A DNA stretch of 64,000 nt from Megascapheus bottae (lineage: Eukaryota > Chordata > Mammalia > Rodentia > Geomyidae), in the NCBI GenBank assembly GCA_024803745.1, contig JANJXV010000025.1, forward strand, positions 18,168,610 through 18,232,609, written 5' to 3'. How positions within the stretch are numbered: position 1 is the first letter of the stretch; every line of letters begins with the position of its first letter. The translations under genes and the position numbers were made by a program. Positions 35,131-45,710 of the stretch are shown in pieces. Below the pieces are notes generated by a model. The model saw only the letters and a list, made by a program, of their open reading frames with translations, was not told where the DNA came from and searched no databases.

Positions 35131-35346
35131 GGGGGGGGGGGGGAGGGAGGTCCTGGGGCTTCAACTTGGGGCCTGGTTGCTGTCCCTGAGCTTTTGTTGC
35201 TCAAGACTAGCACTCTACCACTTTTTGGTGCCTTCTTGGAGATAAGAATCTTAGGGGCTTTCCTACCCTGACTAATTTGGAACCATGATCCTCCAGTCTC
35301 AGCCTCCTAGCTAGCTGGGGTTACAGGCGTGAGCCACTGGCACCCA
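35131..35346 (-). mobile_element. SINE-A with G-run at its tail end
   Basis: A G12 run and GGAGGGAGG, then TCCTGGGGCTTCAACTTGGG, to GGCGTGAGCCACTGGCACCC. Confidence 0.88.
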
Positions 35347-35929
35347 AAGGCCCCAACCCTTTTGGACTGCAGCAGTGAAGAAGCCAGTCCTTCCTGAAAG
35401 CCTGCTGCCTCCAGAGAGGGTACAGCTGAGCCACCTGTTGCTGAGGGTTTGGGATAGAGGGGTGGGGAGGGCAGGTAATTGGCAACGAGAGTCCTCTCCA
35501 GCGGCCTCGAGGTGGCAGGACAGGTGATAAGAGTTGCTGGCCTGTAAGGCCTGCTGAAGTTTTTATTGGCTGACATTGTTCAATGTGGAGTCAGGGGGCT
35601 TAGAGCCAACTCAGGAGGCAGCTGAAAACCAATGAGAAGTGTGGCTGGAGCAACTGGGGGGCGGGGAAGACAGGCTTCCAGGTGAGCTGGCAAGTTGGGG
35701 GGAGGTATCAGGGTATATCTTTGAGGGTTCCGATCCAGTGCCAGGGGCAGCAGTGGCTGCAGAAAACAAGACACTTCAGACAGACTATTCTCATCAGGAC
35801 TCTCAAACCATTCCAGATGTTTCTCAACACCTCCCAGCCCCTTCCCATTCTATAATTACCTTTTAATCACACACATTAATGCAAATGTGGTACCCTGAGA
35901 CTGGGTGTGCACTTCCTGCAGAAAAAGGA
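35347..35929. other. Unique sequence with octamer
   Basis: A weaker CTCF-like CCTCGAGGTGGCAG lies at 35505-35518. 35850-35890 is AT-rich with a perfect ATGCAAAT octamer at 35879-35886. Confidence 0.4.
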
Positions 35930-36093
35930 AGCCAGCCCGGGCAGAAGATTCTTACCTCCAATTAATTACTTCAAAACCCAGGAATGGGGGATGTGGCTCA
36001 AATGGTAGCACTCTAGCCTTGAGAGAAAATTCTAAAAGATAGCATCAGCTCCCCCAACGTCCTCCCCTACACCAAAAACAAAACCAAAAAACC
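35930..36093 (+). mobile_element. SINE-A, 5' truncated and diverged
   Basis: GCCAGCCCGGGCAGAAG, linker, GATGTGGCTCAAATGGTAGC, and an ACCAAAAAC tail. Confidence 0.78.
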
Positions 36094-36242
36094 AGAGTAG
36101 ACATTTGCTGTTTCAGGATGAACTGTGGCTCCTCAAAAAAGATGCATTATCCCTAACCCCTCCTTGGTAAATAAGATCATTGCAGACATAATTAAATTAA
36201 AATGGAACAGAGTAGGTAGAACAGTTAGCTCAAAGTGACTGA

Positions 36243-36408
36243 TGTGGGCCATGCCTATAATCCTAGCTACTCTGGAGGCTGAGATCTGAGGATCGAGGTT
36301 AACTGGAGAGTCTCACAGGTTTTTCTGCCTGGGCTGGTCTGGAACCATAATCCTCAAATCTCAGCCTCCTGAGTAGCTAGGATTTACAGGTGTGAGCCAC
36401 TGGGCTTG
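36243..36408. mobile_element. Two SINE-A pieces in inverted orientation
   Basis: A plus-strand head (36243-36300) abuts a minus-strand linker and head (36301-36408), giving inverted arms of about 60 bases (CCTAGCTACTCTGGAGGC versus GCCTCCTGAGTAGCTAGG). Confidence 0.85.
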
Positions 36409-37293
36409 TCTCACCACCATTGATAATTCTCTGCATCCAGGAGCCAGCCAAAGGTAGAGGGAGAAGAAAAAGTCAACCTAGGTGGGCAACGCTTAGGACG
36501 GTTCTCACTGAAGACATCCTGTTCTAGAACTTTCCTGGAGAGTTCTTTGGGGCTGAGTCCTCTTCCCTCTGATCCGGGACAGTACACAGTAGATGGTTAA
36601 TAGTGGTCAAGAACACAGTTTGATCCTATCAATCTGCTCCTCCATGCCTCTGTTGGAAAAACATACAGGCTCCAGGGCCAACGAGTCCCCAGGACACAAG
36701 GATGCTATAGCTTTTTGGGGTGCAGGGAAGGAGAGGGGTGCTGAAGTCACACGCAAATGAGCTGGGCTGCTAGGCAGCTGGGCTGCTGGGGGGCATCCTG
36801 CAGGAGGAGGGCCCTAAACCCAGTGCCATCTGCCACCCTGGCATGGTTTCTGAGGGACGCCTGGGCTGAAGCCACACTGACGCCAGCTTCTCAGCCCAGT
36901 GGCCTTCACTGTGTGTCTGCACAGCTAATGTAATTATGCCCGCGGGATGTTGACACGAAAGAACGCATATTTGAGAAAGTCTTGGGAGCTACCTGGAGAG
37001 TCCCCAATGGCTATGACAAAGAGGTTCTCCCAACAGGCGCACTCTAGGCGGGTACTGACACCACCGAGGAGGCAGATGCTTCAAGAGCTGTTTTGGGGGA
37101 CAGACACAGGTACCAGGGACCTACTCATGGTCCCAGAATGTTTAGTAATAATTTGTTCAGTCAGCAAACAACCAGAGCAGCTTCTCATCAGTTGGGTACT
37201 GGGAATTTCCTCAGAAGAGGAAAGACCACAGAAATAAGTAAGCACTCATCAAGAGAGTTAGAGAGGAGTAATGAGGATGGGAGGAGACAAGAG
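36409..37293. other. Unique block with conserved-looking core
   Basis: About 880 bases free of recognised repeats. 36920-37000 (GCTAATGTAATTATGCCCG, AACGCATATTTGAG) looks like a conserved element. The 96-residue frame from 36947 has no recognised domain. Confidence 0.42.
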
Positions 37294-37375
37294 AGGAGGA
37301 TCACGGTTCAAAGTAAATCTGGGCAGAAAATCTATAAGACTCTATCTTCAATTAACCAATGAAAAGCCAAAAGTG
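37294..37375 (+). mobile_element. SINE-A fragment
   Basis: Linker region only (ATCACGGTTCAAAG to ATTAACCAATGAAAAGCC), cut off by the next copy. Confidence 0.75.
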
Positions 37376-37576
37376 AGCCAGAGCTGGTGGCCCACGCCTG
37401 CAATCCTGAGATCTGAGGATTGCAGTTCAAAGCCTGCCAGGGTATGAACGTCTTATTTCCAATTAGCCACCAGAAAAATGGGAAGTGGCGCAGTGGCTCA
37501 AAGTGGTAGAGCCTTAAGCTGAAGAGCACCCAGGCCCAGAGCTCAATTCCTGTGACTGACAAAAATAAATAAATAC
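37376..37576 (+). mobile_element. SINE-A, nearly full length
   Basis: GAGCTGGTGGCCCACGCC to CAATTCCTGTGACTGAC, with a deletion in the head and an AAATAAATAAAT tail. It interrupts the preceding fragment. Confidence 0.88.
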
Positions 37577-37848
37577 AGTGGAGGACACAGGTTAAGGCTT
37601 GTAGAAGCTATGGGTGACGTCCTGAAATTTGATCATGTGACTCCTGTAGGAACCATCGGTCTGTCTCTCCCTCCCCCCCACCTGCCAAATGCAGATTAAA
37701 TCAATGGCAGAGGGCACACCCCTCTCCTAGTGACATCACAGCTGGCCTACGATGTGTGACATTTATCTTGTGACATTTCTCAGTATCCATCCCTGTCATC
37801 AGGTGATGTGTGACTATATTTGAAATCCACTACAGTCAGATGCGTTTT

Positions 37849-37931
37849 ATGATTTTTTTGAAAATTGAACTCAGATTCTTGAGCTTGCTAGGCAAACTTT
37901 ATTTCCTCTTAAGCCACACCTTCTGCCCTGT
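37849..37931 (-). mobile_element. ID-like monomer, diverged
   Basis: ATTGAACTCAGATTCTTGAGC and GCTAGGCAAACTTTATTTCC resemble an ID complement. Confidence 0.5.
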
Positions 37932-37956
37932 TTTGCTCTATTTAATTTGTTTATTT

Positions 37957-38114
37957 AATCAGTCCTGGGGCTTGAGCCTGGTGAGGATGAAATCTCTGAG
38001 CTTTTCTGCTCAAGGCTGGGGTTAGACCACTTAAGCCACAGTTCCACTTCTGATCCTTAGATCTCAGCCTCCTGAGTAGCTAGAATTACAGGTGTGAACT
38101 ACTGCCCCCAGTTC
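37957..38114 (-). mobile_element. SINE-A, linker deleted
   Basis: TCAGTCCTGGGGCTTGAGCC, then directly GATCCTTAGATCTCAGCC to AGGTGTGAACTACTGCCCCC. Confidence 0.85.
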
Positions 38115-38527
38115 AGTGAGAGCTTTAAGAAAGAAAACTCTCACAAGAGGGTCAAGTGTAATGGAGAGTAGGATGAAGACAAGTTTGCAGTGTGCTTCCC
38201 AGAGGAGATTTTGATGTGGGGGCTCACCTGACATCACATGAGATGGGAGGAAGATGGCTTCCATCTTCTGGCACCTCTCAGACCTGAGTTCAAGTACCAC
38301 CCCAGAACTTCAGAGAATGATCCATGCCTTATAGAATAATGGTGGGTATTAAGAAAGATAAGGGACAAAAAGGAGGCATAAAGTAGGTCCTGAATCAATG
38401 ACAATCCCATTCCCACAACTATACATAATGCAGTGGATCCATCTGGCGTGGCAGGTCCCGCCATCTCTCAGCCATCCAGCCACCCCCACACTTCCTCTTC
38501 TCAAGGGGAAGTGTCAGCTGAGTGAAA
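38115..38527. other. Unique intronic sequence
   Basis: About 410 bases with no recognised feature. Confidence 0.4.
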
Positions 38528-38785
38528 AAGGCTCATGCCTAGAATCCAGGAAGCTGAGATCTGAGGATCATGGTTGGAAACCAGCCAGGACAGGAAAGTT
38601 TGTGAGACTGTTATTTCTGATTAACCAGCAAAAAGCTGGAAGTAGAACTGTGGCTTAAGTGGTAGAGTGCTAGCCTTTGGTAGTAAAAGCCAAGCAAGAT
38701 CATGAAGTCCTGAGTTCAAGGCCCAGTACTGGAGGAAGAAGGCAAAGGAAGGGAAGGGAAGAAAGAAGAGGAGAGGAAAGAATGC
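38528..38785 (+). mobile_element. SINE-A with purine tail
   Basis: Shortened head, complete right arm to GCCCAGTACTGGAGG, then a GGGAAGGGAAG-type tail. Confidence 0.87.
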
Positions 38786-39779
38786 ATGAGTGTGAGAGCA
38801 CACGCATGTGTGTGAAAAAGACAGAGAAAGCAAAAGATGAGATGGACTTTACTCCCTTCACAGGCTTATTAGAAGCATGAACTCACATAGCACTTGCCAG
38901 AATAAACTCTGGCTCTCTTCTCTGTGACTCTATATGATCCTGGATGGCATTCCACAAAGTGCAATACGTTGTACCCAAGCTAGACACCTTGCTCAGCTCC
39001 TGCCTGTCCTCTCCAATTCCCTGCCTTCTCCCCCCACCACACCCCTGACCACAAGCTGTCTGGAAAGCTGACAATAAACGCCGTGACAGCGAGTGGAGAG
39101 CTTGGCAGGGCTGGGCATGGCATCAGCCGCTCCTGATGCCAGTTGGATTGATCGAGGCAGGTAAGGGGTATCCTTACCTCTCATCTAGGCTAAGACCTGG
39201 CTCTTGGCTCCTCCAGCCAGTGGGACCTGAGCAGAGGGTGCCATGTTGGTTCTCAGGCCAGAGCTGCCTGAGAAGAATCTTAAGTCATGAAGTCATGTCT
39301 ATGGAAAGTATGCTTGCTCTCCCATCCCGCCGCCCCCCTCCCCCGCCCCCCTGGCCACCCTGTCCTCTCACACAGCGCCTCCTATTGGTGGAGGACAGAG
39401 GCAGAGGCATGGCATAGCTCCCCACATACAGTCACCAATGACCAGGACTGGAGAGTTCCCTGATCTGAGAGGTGAAAAGGCAGAGAACCAGAGAGAGGAG
39501 AGGCCTGCCAGCCCCATGACTATGGATGCCTGTTTCTGAACCTGAGCTGCCTGCCTGTGAACCCCTCAAACACGTGCATCAGTTCACAACCATGATCCAT
39601 GCAATAGCACAGCAGAGACCCTTGATGGGCTTGTCTACTGATGCCCAGTGTCTGGCCTGGGGAAAGAATGGCAGAGTGGGAGGGGACAGTCCCCTTCTGA
39701 GCGTCCCAGAGAGGCAAGGAAGGCCCCTGAATGCTAATGGACATTGTCATCAGCTGGACAAGCAGAGGTCAAATAAATC
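38786..39779. other. Unique intronic sequence
   Basis: About 1 kb with a C-rich CCGCCCCCCTCCCCCGCC stretch near 39329. No exon seen. Confidence 0.42.
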
Positions 39780-39827
39780 TGTGATCTTTGTTTTGTCATC
39801 TGTTCATCCATGCATCCTTTCCTTTCT

Positions 39828-39925
39828 TTTCTTCCTTCCTTCCTCCCTCCCCTCCCTCCGTACCACCCATCATCCATCTATCATCCATCCATCCACCATC
39901 CATTTGTCCATCCACCCTTCCATTC
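39828..39925 (+). repeat. (TTCC)n/(CATC)n
   Basis: TTCC and TCCC units followed by degenerate CCAT/CATC tetranucleotides. Confidence 0.9.
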
Positions 39926-39929
39926 AAGC

Positions 39930-40833
39930 AGCTTGTATGTCTCAAGAGCCAACTACTCTCAGAAGAGGGATGAAAGGGAGGGTAAAGTAGCTGTCTTTGG
40001 GGGGGACACAGTCACAGCACCCAAAAAGCTTCCCTCACCCTCCAAAAAGCCTCTGCCTCCACTCATCAGAACACATGCCAGCAAAACCTACCCTTACAAT
40101 GGGTAAGTGGTGATTTCCAGATTGGCCTTTTTTTTTTTTTTTCCTGGACAGGCTGCAAACGACACCAGGATCCACTTCTTCCAAAGAGAGTGGAAATTTA
40201 TTCTCCATTATTTCCTCATTACCGAAAAGACTTTATATAGGCTTCAGCTCTGGGGTTTAAATTGTGTTGTTTCTGGAGCCCCTGGGTCAGACACAGGGCT
40301 GGGGTTGGGGGAGAGGTGATGGAATAGAAGGGCTGGTGTGTTCATAGTTCTGATTTACTGGTGGCAATTAGCAGCTTAAAAGGGATAACCTTTCAACCTT
40401 CTACCTGCCCCACTGGGGGAACCACTGACATTTAGAACCTGCAAGCCAAGTGCCACAGTTAAGGGAGGCCATGTTTTTTTAATGGGGACCAGCTCTGCTC
40501 CTCGGCCCCCTCAATGCCATTTGCATACTTTGCCAAGTGTAGGTTGGCTGCATTTTAACAGTTCTGTTGGCTTTCTGGGAATATGAGTGTTAGTGACTGT
40601 GAATTAGTGTACATATTCTTTCTAGCTTCAGAACCCTCTGCTGCAGAGGAGGCACAAAGAGAGACACAGGCCTGGATTAAGCCTGGTGTTTCTCTCCCTT
40701 AGGATCTAAGGGATAGCCTCATAGCCAGACATCCACTCTCCTCCTAGACAGGCGGGGCCTTCCAGTGGCTACTATGTCCAGCATGCTTGGTGCGTCTCAG
40801 ACTGTTCCATCATGTGTTCAATAACTGATCATC
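39930..40833. other. Unique block with octamer
   Basis: T16 run at 40127-40142, AT-rich 40180-40270, and octamer ATTTGCAT at 40519-40526 within GCCATTTGCATACTTTGCC. No exon. Confidence 0.42.
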
Positions 40834-41070
40834 AGCCAGGCGCCGATAGCTCATATCTGTAATCCTAGCTACTCAGGAAGAGGAGATCTGAGAGTCATGG
40901 TTTGAAGCTAACCCAAGTAGGAAAGTCTGTGAGACTCTTATCTCCAATAAACAGAAAAAGCTGGAAGTGGCACTGCGGCTCAAATGGTAGATGCTAACCT
41001 TGGGCAAATGGAGTTCAGAGACAGTATCTAGACCTAAAGTTCAAGCCCCAAAACCAATAGTAGTAGTAGT
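40834..41070 (+). mobile_element. SINE-A, full length
   Basis: CCAGGCGCCGATAGCTCATATC to CAAGCCCCAAAACC, with a (TAG)n tail. Confidence 0.9.
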
Positions 41071-41079
41071 AACGATGAT

Positions 41080-41390
41080 GAATCATCCAGCTAGCCATCC
41101 ACGCATCTACCTATCCACTTATTCATCATCTTTCATTCATTCACCCATTTATTCATTTATCCATCAATCCATCCATCCACTTATCCATCTGTGCATCCAT
41201 CCACTCATCTATTGACACATTTATCCATCATCCAACCATTTATTTACTCATCTAATTATCTATCCATCTGCCCCTCTGCCCACCCATCCATCCACTTATC
41301 TACCCATCTACTTATCCATTTACCCATTTATTTCTCCACTCACTTACTCATTTACTCATCTATGCATCCATCCATTCATCATAAACGAAC
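41080..41390 (+). repeat. Degenerate (CATC/CATT)n
   Basis: CCATCCAT/TTCATTCA tetranucleotides over about 300 bases, directly joined to an L2 remnant. It looks like an expansion of the L2 3' tail. Confidence 0.93.
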
Positions 41391-42060
41391 ACTTCTCAGG
41401 ACTGACTATGAACTGGGCACTGTTCTAGGTACCATGGATTCAGCAGAGAATATGACAGATCCTATCTCAGCCTGCACAGAGTGTCCCCCTTTTAGTGGAG
41501 AAGACAGAGAATAAACAGAATCACTTAGTATAGAGCATGGAGTATGGATTATACAATGTGCTTAGGAGCATGACACAGCAGGCTAGGGTGAATGCTGGCG
41601 GGCGGTGGGAAGGAAGGACCTGTACCTCTGATATAGTCACAGGACAAGCCTTAGCAATAGACACACTTGAGCTGAGACTTGAAGTGAAAAGTAGTGAGCC
41701 ACAGAGAAGCTAGAAGAAACAGCCAGGGTGAGTTTCTCAAGAGAACCTGCCATGTGCAGGGACAGGAAGGAAGACTCTGCCGCTGGACTTTTAGTTGCTT
41801 CTATCCAGTCTTTGATGCTTGCTCTTAGCCCTACAGGGAGCCAAGGCTTGGTACCATCTGCCAGTGCTTTGAGAGGCCCATTCTGGTAGCTGGGGAGAAA
41901 GATTTAGGGATTTGCAAAGAAAGGATGGGGAGCAGTGAGGAGCCTGAGGTGGGATGCAGGTGAACAGGCATTTCAGTGCCCTGGAAAAGCTGAGTCTATG
42001 TCCTCATCAGAGTCTAGTCTGACCATCAGAAAGAAGCCAGTATGCCCACAGCTGATGCTC
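41391..42060 (-). mobile_element. L2 remnant
   Basis: GAACTGGGCACTGTTCTAGG, TGAGCTGAGACTTGAAG and GGCCCATTCTGGTAGCTGG follow the order of the reverse complement of the LINE2 3' region. The internal part is diverged and no open frame survives. Confidence 0.6.
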
Positions 42061-42119
42061 GGACTCTTGGACCAATCTTGAGGCTGACACTGCTCTGGGG
42101 CTAGAAGATACCTGAATAG

Positions 42120-42361
42120 AGCCAAGTGCTAGTGGCTCACGCCTATCATCCTAGCTGCTCAGGGGAAAGAATTTGGTTCCAAGAATCGCAGCTCAGAGCC
42201 ATCAGGGCAGGAAAGTTCTTGAGACTCTTGTCTCATAGTTATCAGCAAAAGAAGGCAGCCGTGGAACTTTGTGGCTCAACTGATACAGCACTAGCCTTGA
42301 GTATAAAAGCTGAGGAGAAAGCACCCAGACCCCGAGTTTAAGCCCCAGGACAAGTAAAAGA
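42120..42361 (+). mobile_element. SINE-A, full length
   Basis: GCCAAGTGCTAGTGGCTCACG to AAGCCCCAGGACAAG, with head changes. Confidence 0.9.
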
Positions 42362-42589
42362 AGACACACAAGCCAAAAGCCTTGCCTTTTCTAGCCACAC
42401 TTGATGGGGGTCCCCTAGTTGAACCCCTATGGCTTCAGGTCCTAAGAAGCTGGGCTCAGGCAGTCTCTCTGCCATCATATAAGCCACAAAGGACAGTGAT
42501 TACAGCATAATGACTTGGTATTGGCCCCTGTCTTTACTCAGGGGTGCCTCAGAACTACCCAGCAGCTTAGATCTCAGTATTGTTTCTCT

Positions 42590-42650
42590 CTACCCATTTT
42601 ACAGGCAAAGAAACTGAGGCCTCAGATGTCAGCCAGAGAGAGAAGACAGG
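42590..42650 (-). mobile_element. MIR remnant (short)
   Basis: CATTTTACAGGCAAAGAAAC then TGAGGCCTCAG is the reverse MIR tail. Confidence 0.5.
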
Positions 42651-43560
42651 GAATAACAGCAGGGAGATGAACATTGCAGGGAGAGGATCCAGGACTCGGG
42701 AGAACCTGTGTCTCGCTGCCCTCCACATTAAAGATCCTTTTCCCCCTTTAAGTGAGACAGGAAGCAAGGAAATGGGTCCCGAACCTCTAGACGTTCAGGA
42801 CATGACCAAGTCTAAGCCATCCCAGAAGCAACAGTTTCTCCACTCCACAGAGTACTCCACACCCCTGAGGAGGTGAGAAGCGTAGAGGGAAGATGAGGGC
42901 TGGGTTCCCTCATTGGCTATCGCTGATACGCTTCCTGGCACCGTGCAGCCAACAGGCAAACAAAATGGCTGCTCTCTGCTATGCCTGGTCTGGAGCTAGA
43001 TCACACAGCCAACCACTAAGGGAGAGCCTCAGGCTTGCAGGGTTGGAGCTCTGGGGCTATGGCTCCTTGGTTCAGGACTCAGGGAAAGGAGGAAGCAAGG
43101 AAGGGTTCACGGATTGTTTTAGTCCATGCGTGATCCCTGCCACTCAAGTCACTCACTTGGGCTCCAGGGAGGTCAAATTGAACAATCTACTGGAACGTCC
43201 TCGGAAAACTCCAGCCCACATTTCTAATAGATTTATAAGAACCATGTGGACATGTTTGCTTCTTTTTTATTTTTTTCCCCCCTGCTTCTCCTAAGCGATA
43301 CCATTATGGTACCTATAACTCTTATTTACGCCATCAGCAGGCTGCTGGCAGCAGCACAGAAATAGATTGGGAGAATTTATCTCATACGTGCATCTTGAGA
43401 AGGAGGCAACAGGGGTGCACAGGTAGATTTATGTGAGTGGAGAACTGGCATTTCTCATCCCCCATTTTCCCATACACCCCTTTTTGAGGAGAGGCATTCC
43501 CTTCTGAATCTGAGCAAAGTGGTAGTCTAGAACCCAACCCCTCCTTCTGCCCTTCCAAGC
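42651..43560. other. Unique intronic sequence
   Basis: Includes YY1-like AAAATGGCTGC at 42962-42972 and an AT-rich stretch at 43215-43385. The 133-residue frame from 42893 has no recognisable domain. Confidence 0.4.
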
Positions 43561-43747
43561 TCCAGGTGCCCACATCTGTAATCCAAGCTGCTCAGGAGAC
43601 TGAGATCTGAGGATCATGATTTGAAGCCAGCAAGAACATGGGAAAAACATTGGAAGCAGAGTTGTAGCTCCAGTGGTAGAGTGTTAGCCTTGAGTGAAAA
43701 GGCTAAGATATAGGGCCCAGGCCCTGAGTTCAAACCCCAGGACCAGG
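43561..43747 (+). mobile_element. SINE-A, partly deleted linker
   Basis: CCAGGTGCCCACATCTGTAATCC to CAAACCCCAGGACCAG. Confidence 0.88.
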
Positions 43748-43827
43748 AGGTAGATGGTTAGCCTGTTGAGAGTCTCAATCTAGAGAGGCATTCTAGAGTT
43801 GAAACTCTGGAACCAAGACGTATGTAT

Positions 43828-43829
<2 letters not shown>

Positions 43830-43872
<43 letters not shown>
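43830..43872 (+). repeat. (CA)n
   Basis: CA run with a CGCCCGCACACACGC end. Confidence 0.96.
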
Positions 43873-43873
<1 letters not shown>

Positions 43874-43879
43874 CCGCAC

Positions 43880-44499
43880 ACACGCTCATGCACGTGAAAA
43901 CAAATATTCTCAAAAAGAACAAAGGAGAAGAAAAAAGAAAAGACAATACTGTCTAGAAGCAGACAATGAAAGAAAAGCAAGAGGTATTTTTGGCCCAGAC
44001 CCAGAAACTGGAAATATGTCAAGTGTAAACACAGATAGTTGGGCAGGCACCCTTCTGGATTGAGCTACATAAGAAAGTAAATTTTACTCAGTCTTCATAA
44101 AACACACTCAAAATTGCAACAGGACTTACTCATTGCCCTTTGACAAAGCTTATGCTCAGATCACACCAATTTCCGCTGATAAGCCTGCAAACTAATGACC
44201 CTTTAGAGGGTTGTATGCAATGTGATGAATACATACCATGGGCCATTGGCACTAAAGATTCAATAAAACCATTGAAATTCACGGGCCCTGGGATAAAGCT
44301 CATAGAAAGTTCATAGTCTTGAGCTAATGCAGCTTTCAATTATGCTCACCCACTTTAAACTGCACGAGATGTAATGTTAATCAAACATTTAATTTGCAAG
44401 TGTTTTTCTTCGTAAATGTCATGTACTAGGAAATATTCAGACGTGAGCTACAACCATAATGACATGAGGTGCCTAATTTGAAAGCATGCACTAAACTGG
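43880..44499. other. Candidate conserved non-coding element
   Basis: 44060-44460 is a long repeat-free AT-rich block (TTATGCTCAGATCACACC, AAAGATTCAATAAAACC, GTTAATCAAACATTTAATTTG) without splice-flanked frames. It is the longest such block in the window. Confidence 0.48.
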
Positions 44500-44740
44500 T
44501 GTGTGTGTGTGTGTGTGTGTTTGTGGTGTCGTTACTGGAGTTTGAACTCAGGGCTCATGATGTCACTTGGCTTTTTTGCTCACAGACAGCACTCTCCCAC
44601 TTGAGTCATACTTCTTTCTACTTCTTACTTTTTTGATGGTTAATTGAAGAGAAGAGTTTCATGAACTTTTCTGCCTAGATTGGCTTTGAACTGAGATCTT
44701 CAGATCTCAGCCTCCTGAGCAGCCAGGATGACAGCATAGC
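44500..44740 (-). mobile_element. SINE-A with TG tail complement
   Basis: TG run at 44500-44520, TACTGGAGTTTGAACTCAGGG, ending in a shortened head complement. Confidence 0.9.
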
Positions 44741-45079
44741 CCTGAGGCATGTTCTGAAGTTCTGGGAGGGAGGAAATGTGAGGGACTGATGGGTTGTTCA
44801 ATTCCTAGCTATTAAATTCCAGTGGGGAGACAGACTAGCTTCAACACAGTTTGGGAGGCTTTGGGGAAGGATTTACCTCTCCCTTAGACACAACTCACAA
44901 GCTCTAAGCCTCAGAGTTGAAGAATGGCAATCTAGTGGCTAGGAGACATCGTGGGCAGTGGGGCTTATGACAGCAGAACCTGGAGGGAGAGAGGCCTCAG
45001 AGAGGCTGCTGGGGGTGGGAGGGGGCAGGCAGCTCTTAAGGAGATCCACAGTGGAGTCAGTATCATAAAGGAGCTTAGC
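44741..45079. other. Unique intronic sequence
   Basis: About 340 bases with no recognised feature. Confidence 0.4.
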
Positions 45080-45095
45080 AAAAATACAGAATTCA

Positions 45096-45291
45096 GGCTG
45101 GGAGTTTGGCCTAGTTAGTAGAGTGCTTGCCTAGCATGCACGAAGACCTGGGTTCAATTCCTTGGTACCACATACACAGAAAAAGCTGGAAGTAGCATGG
45201 TGGCTTAAGTGGTAAAGCTCTAGCCTTGAGAAAGTCCAAGGCCAGGGCTCAGGCCCTGAGTTCATGCCCCAGGACTGGCAAAAAAGAAAAA
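45096..45291 (+). mobile_element. SINE-B with 16-bp target-site duplication
   Basis: A complete copy (GGCTGGGAGTTTGGCC to CCCCAGGACTGGC plus A-rich tail) flanked by AAAAATACAGAATTCA at 45080-45095 and 45292-45307 with no mismatch. Confidence 0.96.
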
Positions 45292-45501
45292 AAAAATACA
45301 GAATTCAACTCCATCCCAAAATACCCCCTTTCCCCAGCTAGTGAATAGAATTTTGTATTCTAGCAAGATCCCTAGATAATTCATAGGCAGAATAGACTGT
45401 CAGAAGTACCAGTCCAGTCAGCCACCCCACCCCCAAGTCAGTGTTCTCCTCATGAGAAACCTCTCACTCAGTTCTCTTGTATGTACAAATGTGCATGCGT
45501 G

Positions 45502-45710
45502 TGCTGGTTCTGGACTTGAACGCAGGGCCTTGCAATCTTGCTTGCTCAAGACTGGCACTCTGCCACTTAAGCCACACCTCTACGTGCAGCTTTTTATTAG
45601 TTAACGGGAGATAAGAGACTTGCAGATCTTTCTGACTGGGCTGGCTCTGAACCTTAGATCTCAGCCTCCTGAGTAGCTAGGATAACAGGCATGAGCCACC
45701 AGGGCCTGGC
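45502..45710 (-). mobile_element. SINE-A, full length
   Basis: GTGCTGGTTCTGGACTTGAACG to CATGAGCCACCAGGGCCTGG. Confidence 0.9.

Noticed and set aside
35505..35518. CCTCGAGGTGGCAG as a third CTCF site
   Set aside because: Two core positions do not fit, so it is only mentioned as a weak match.
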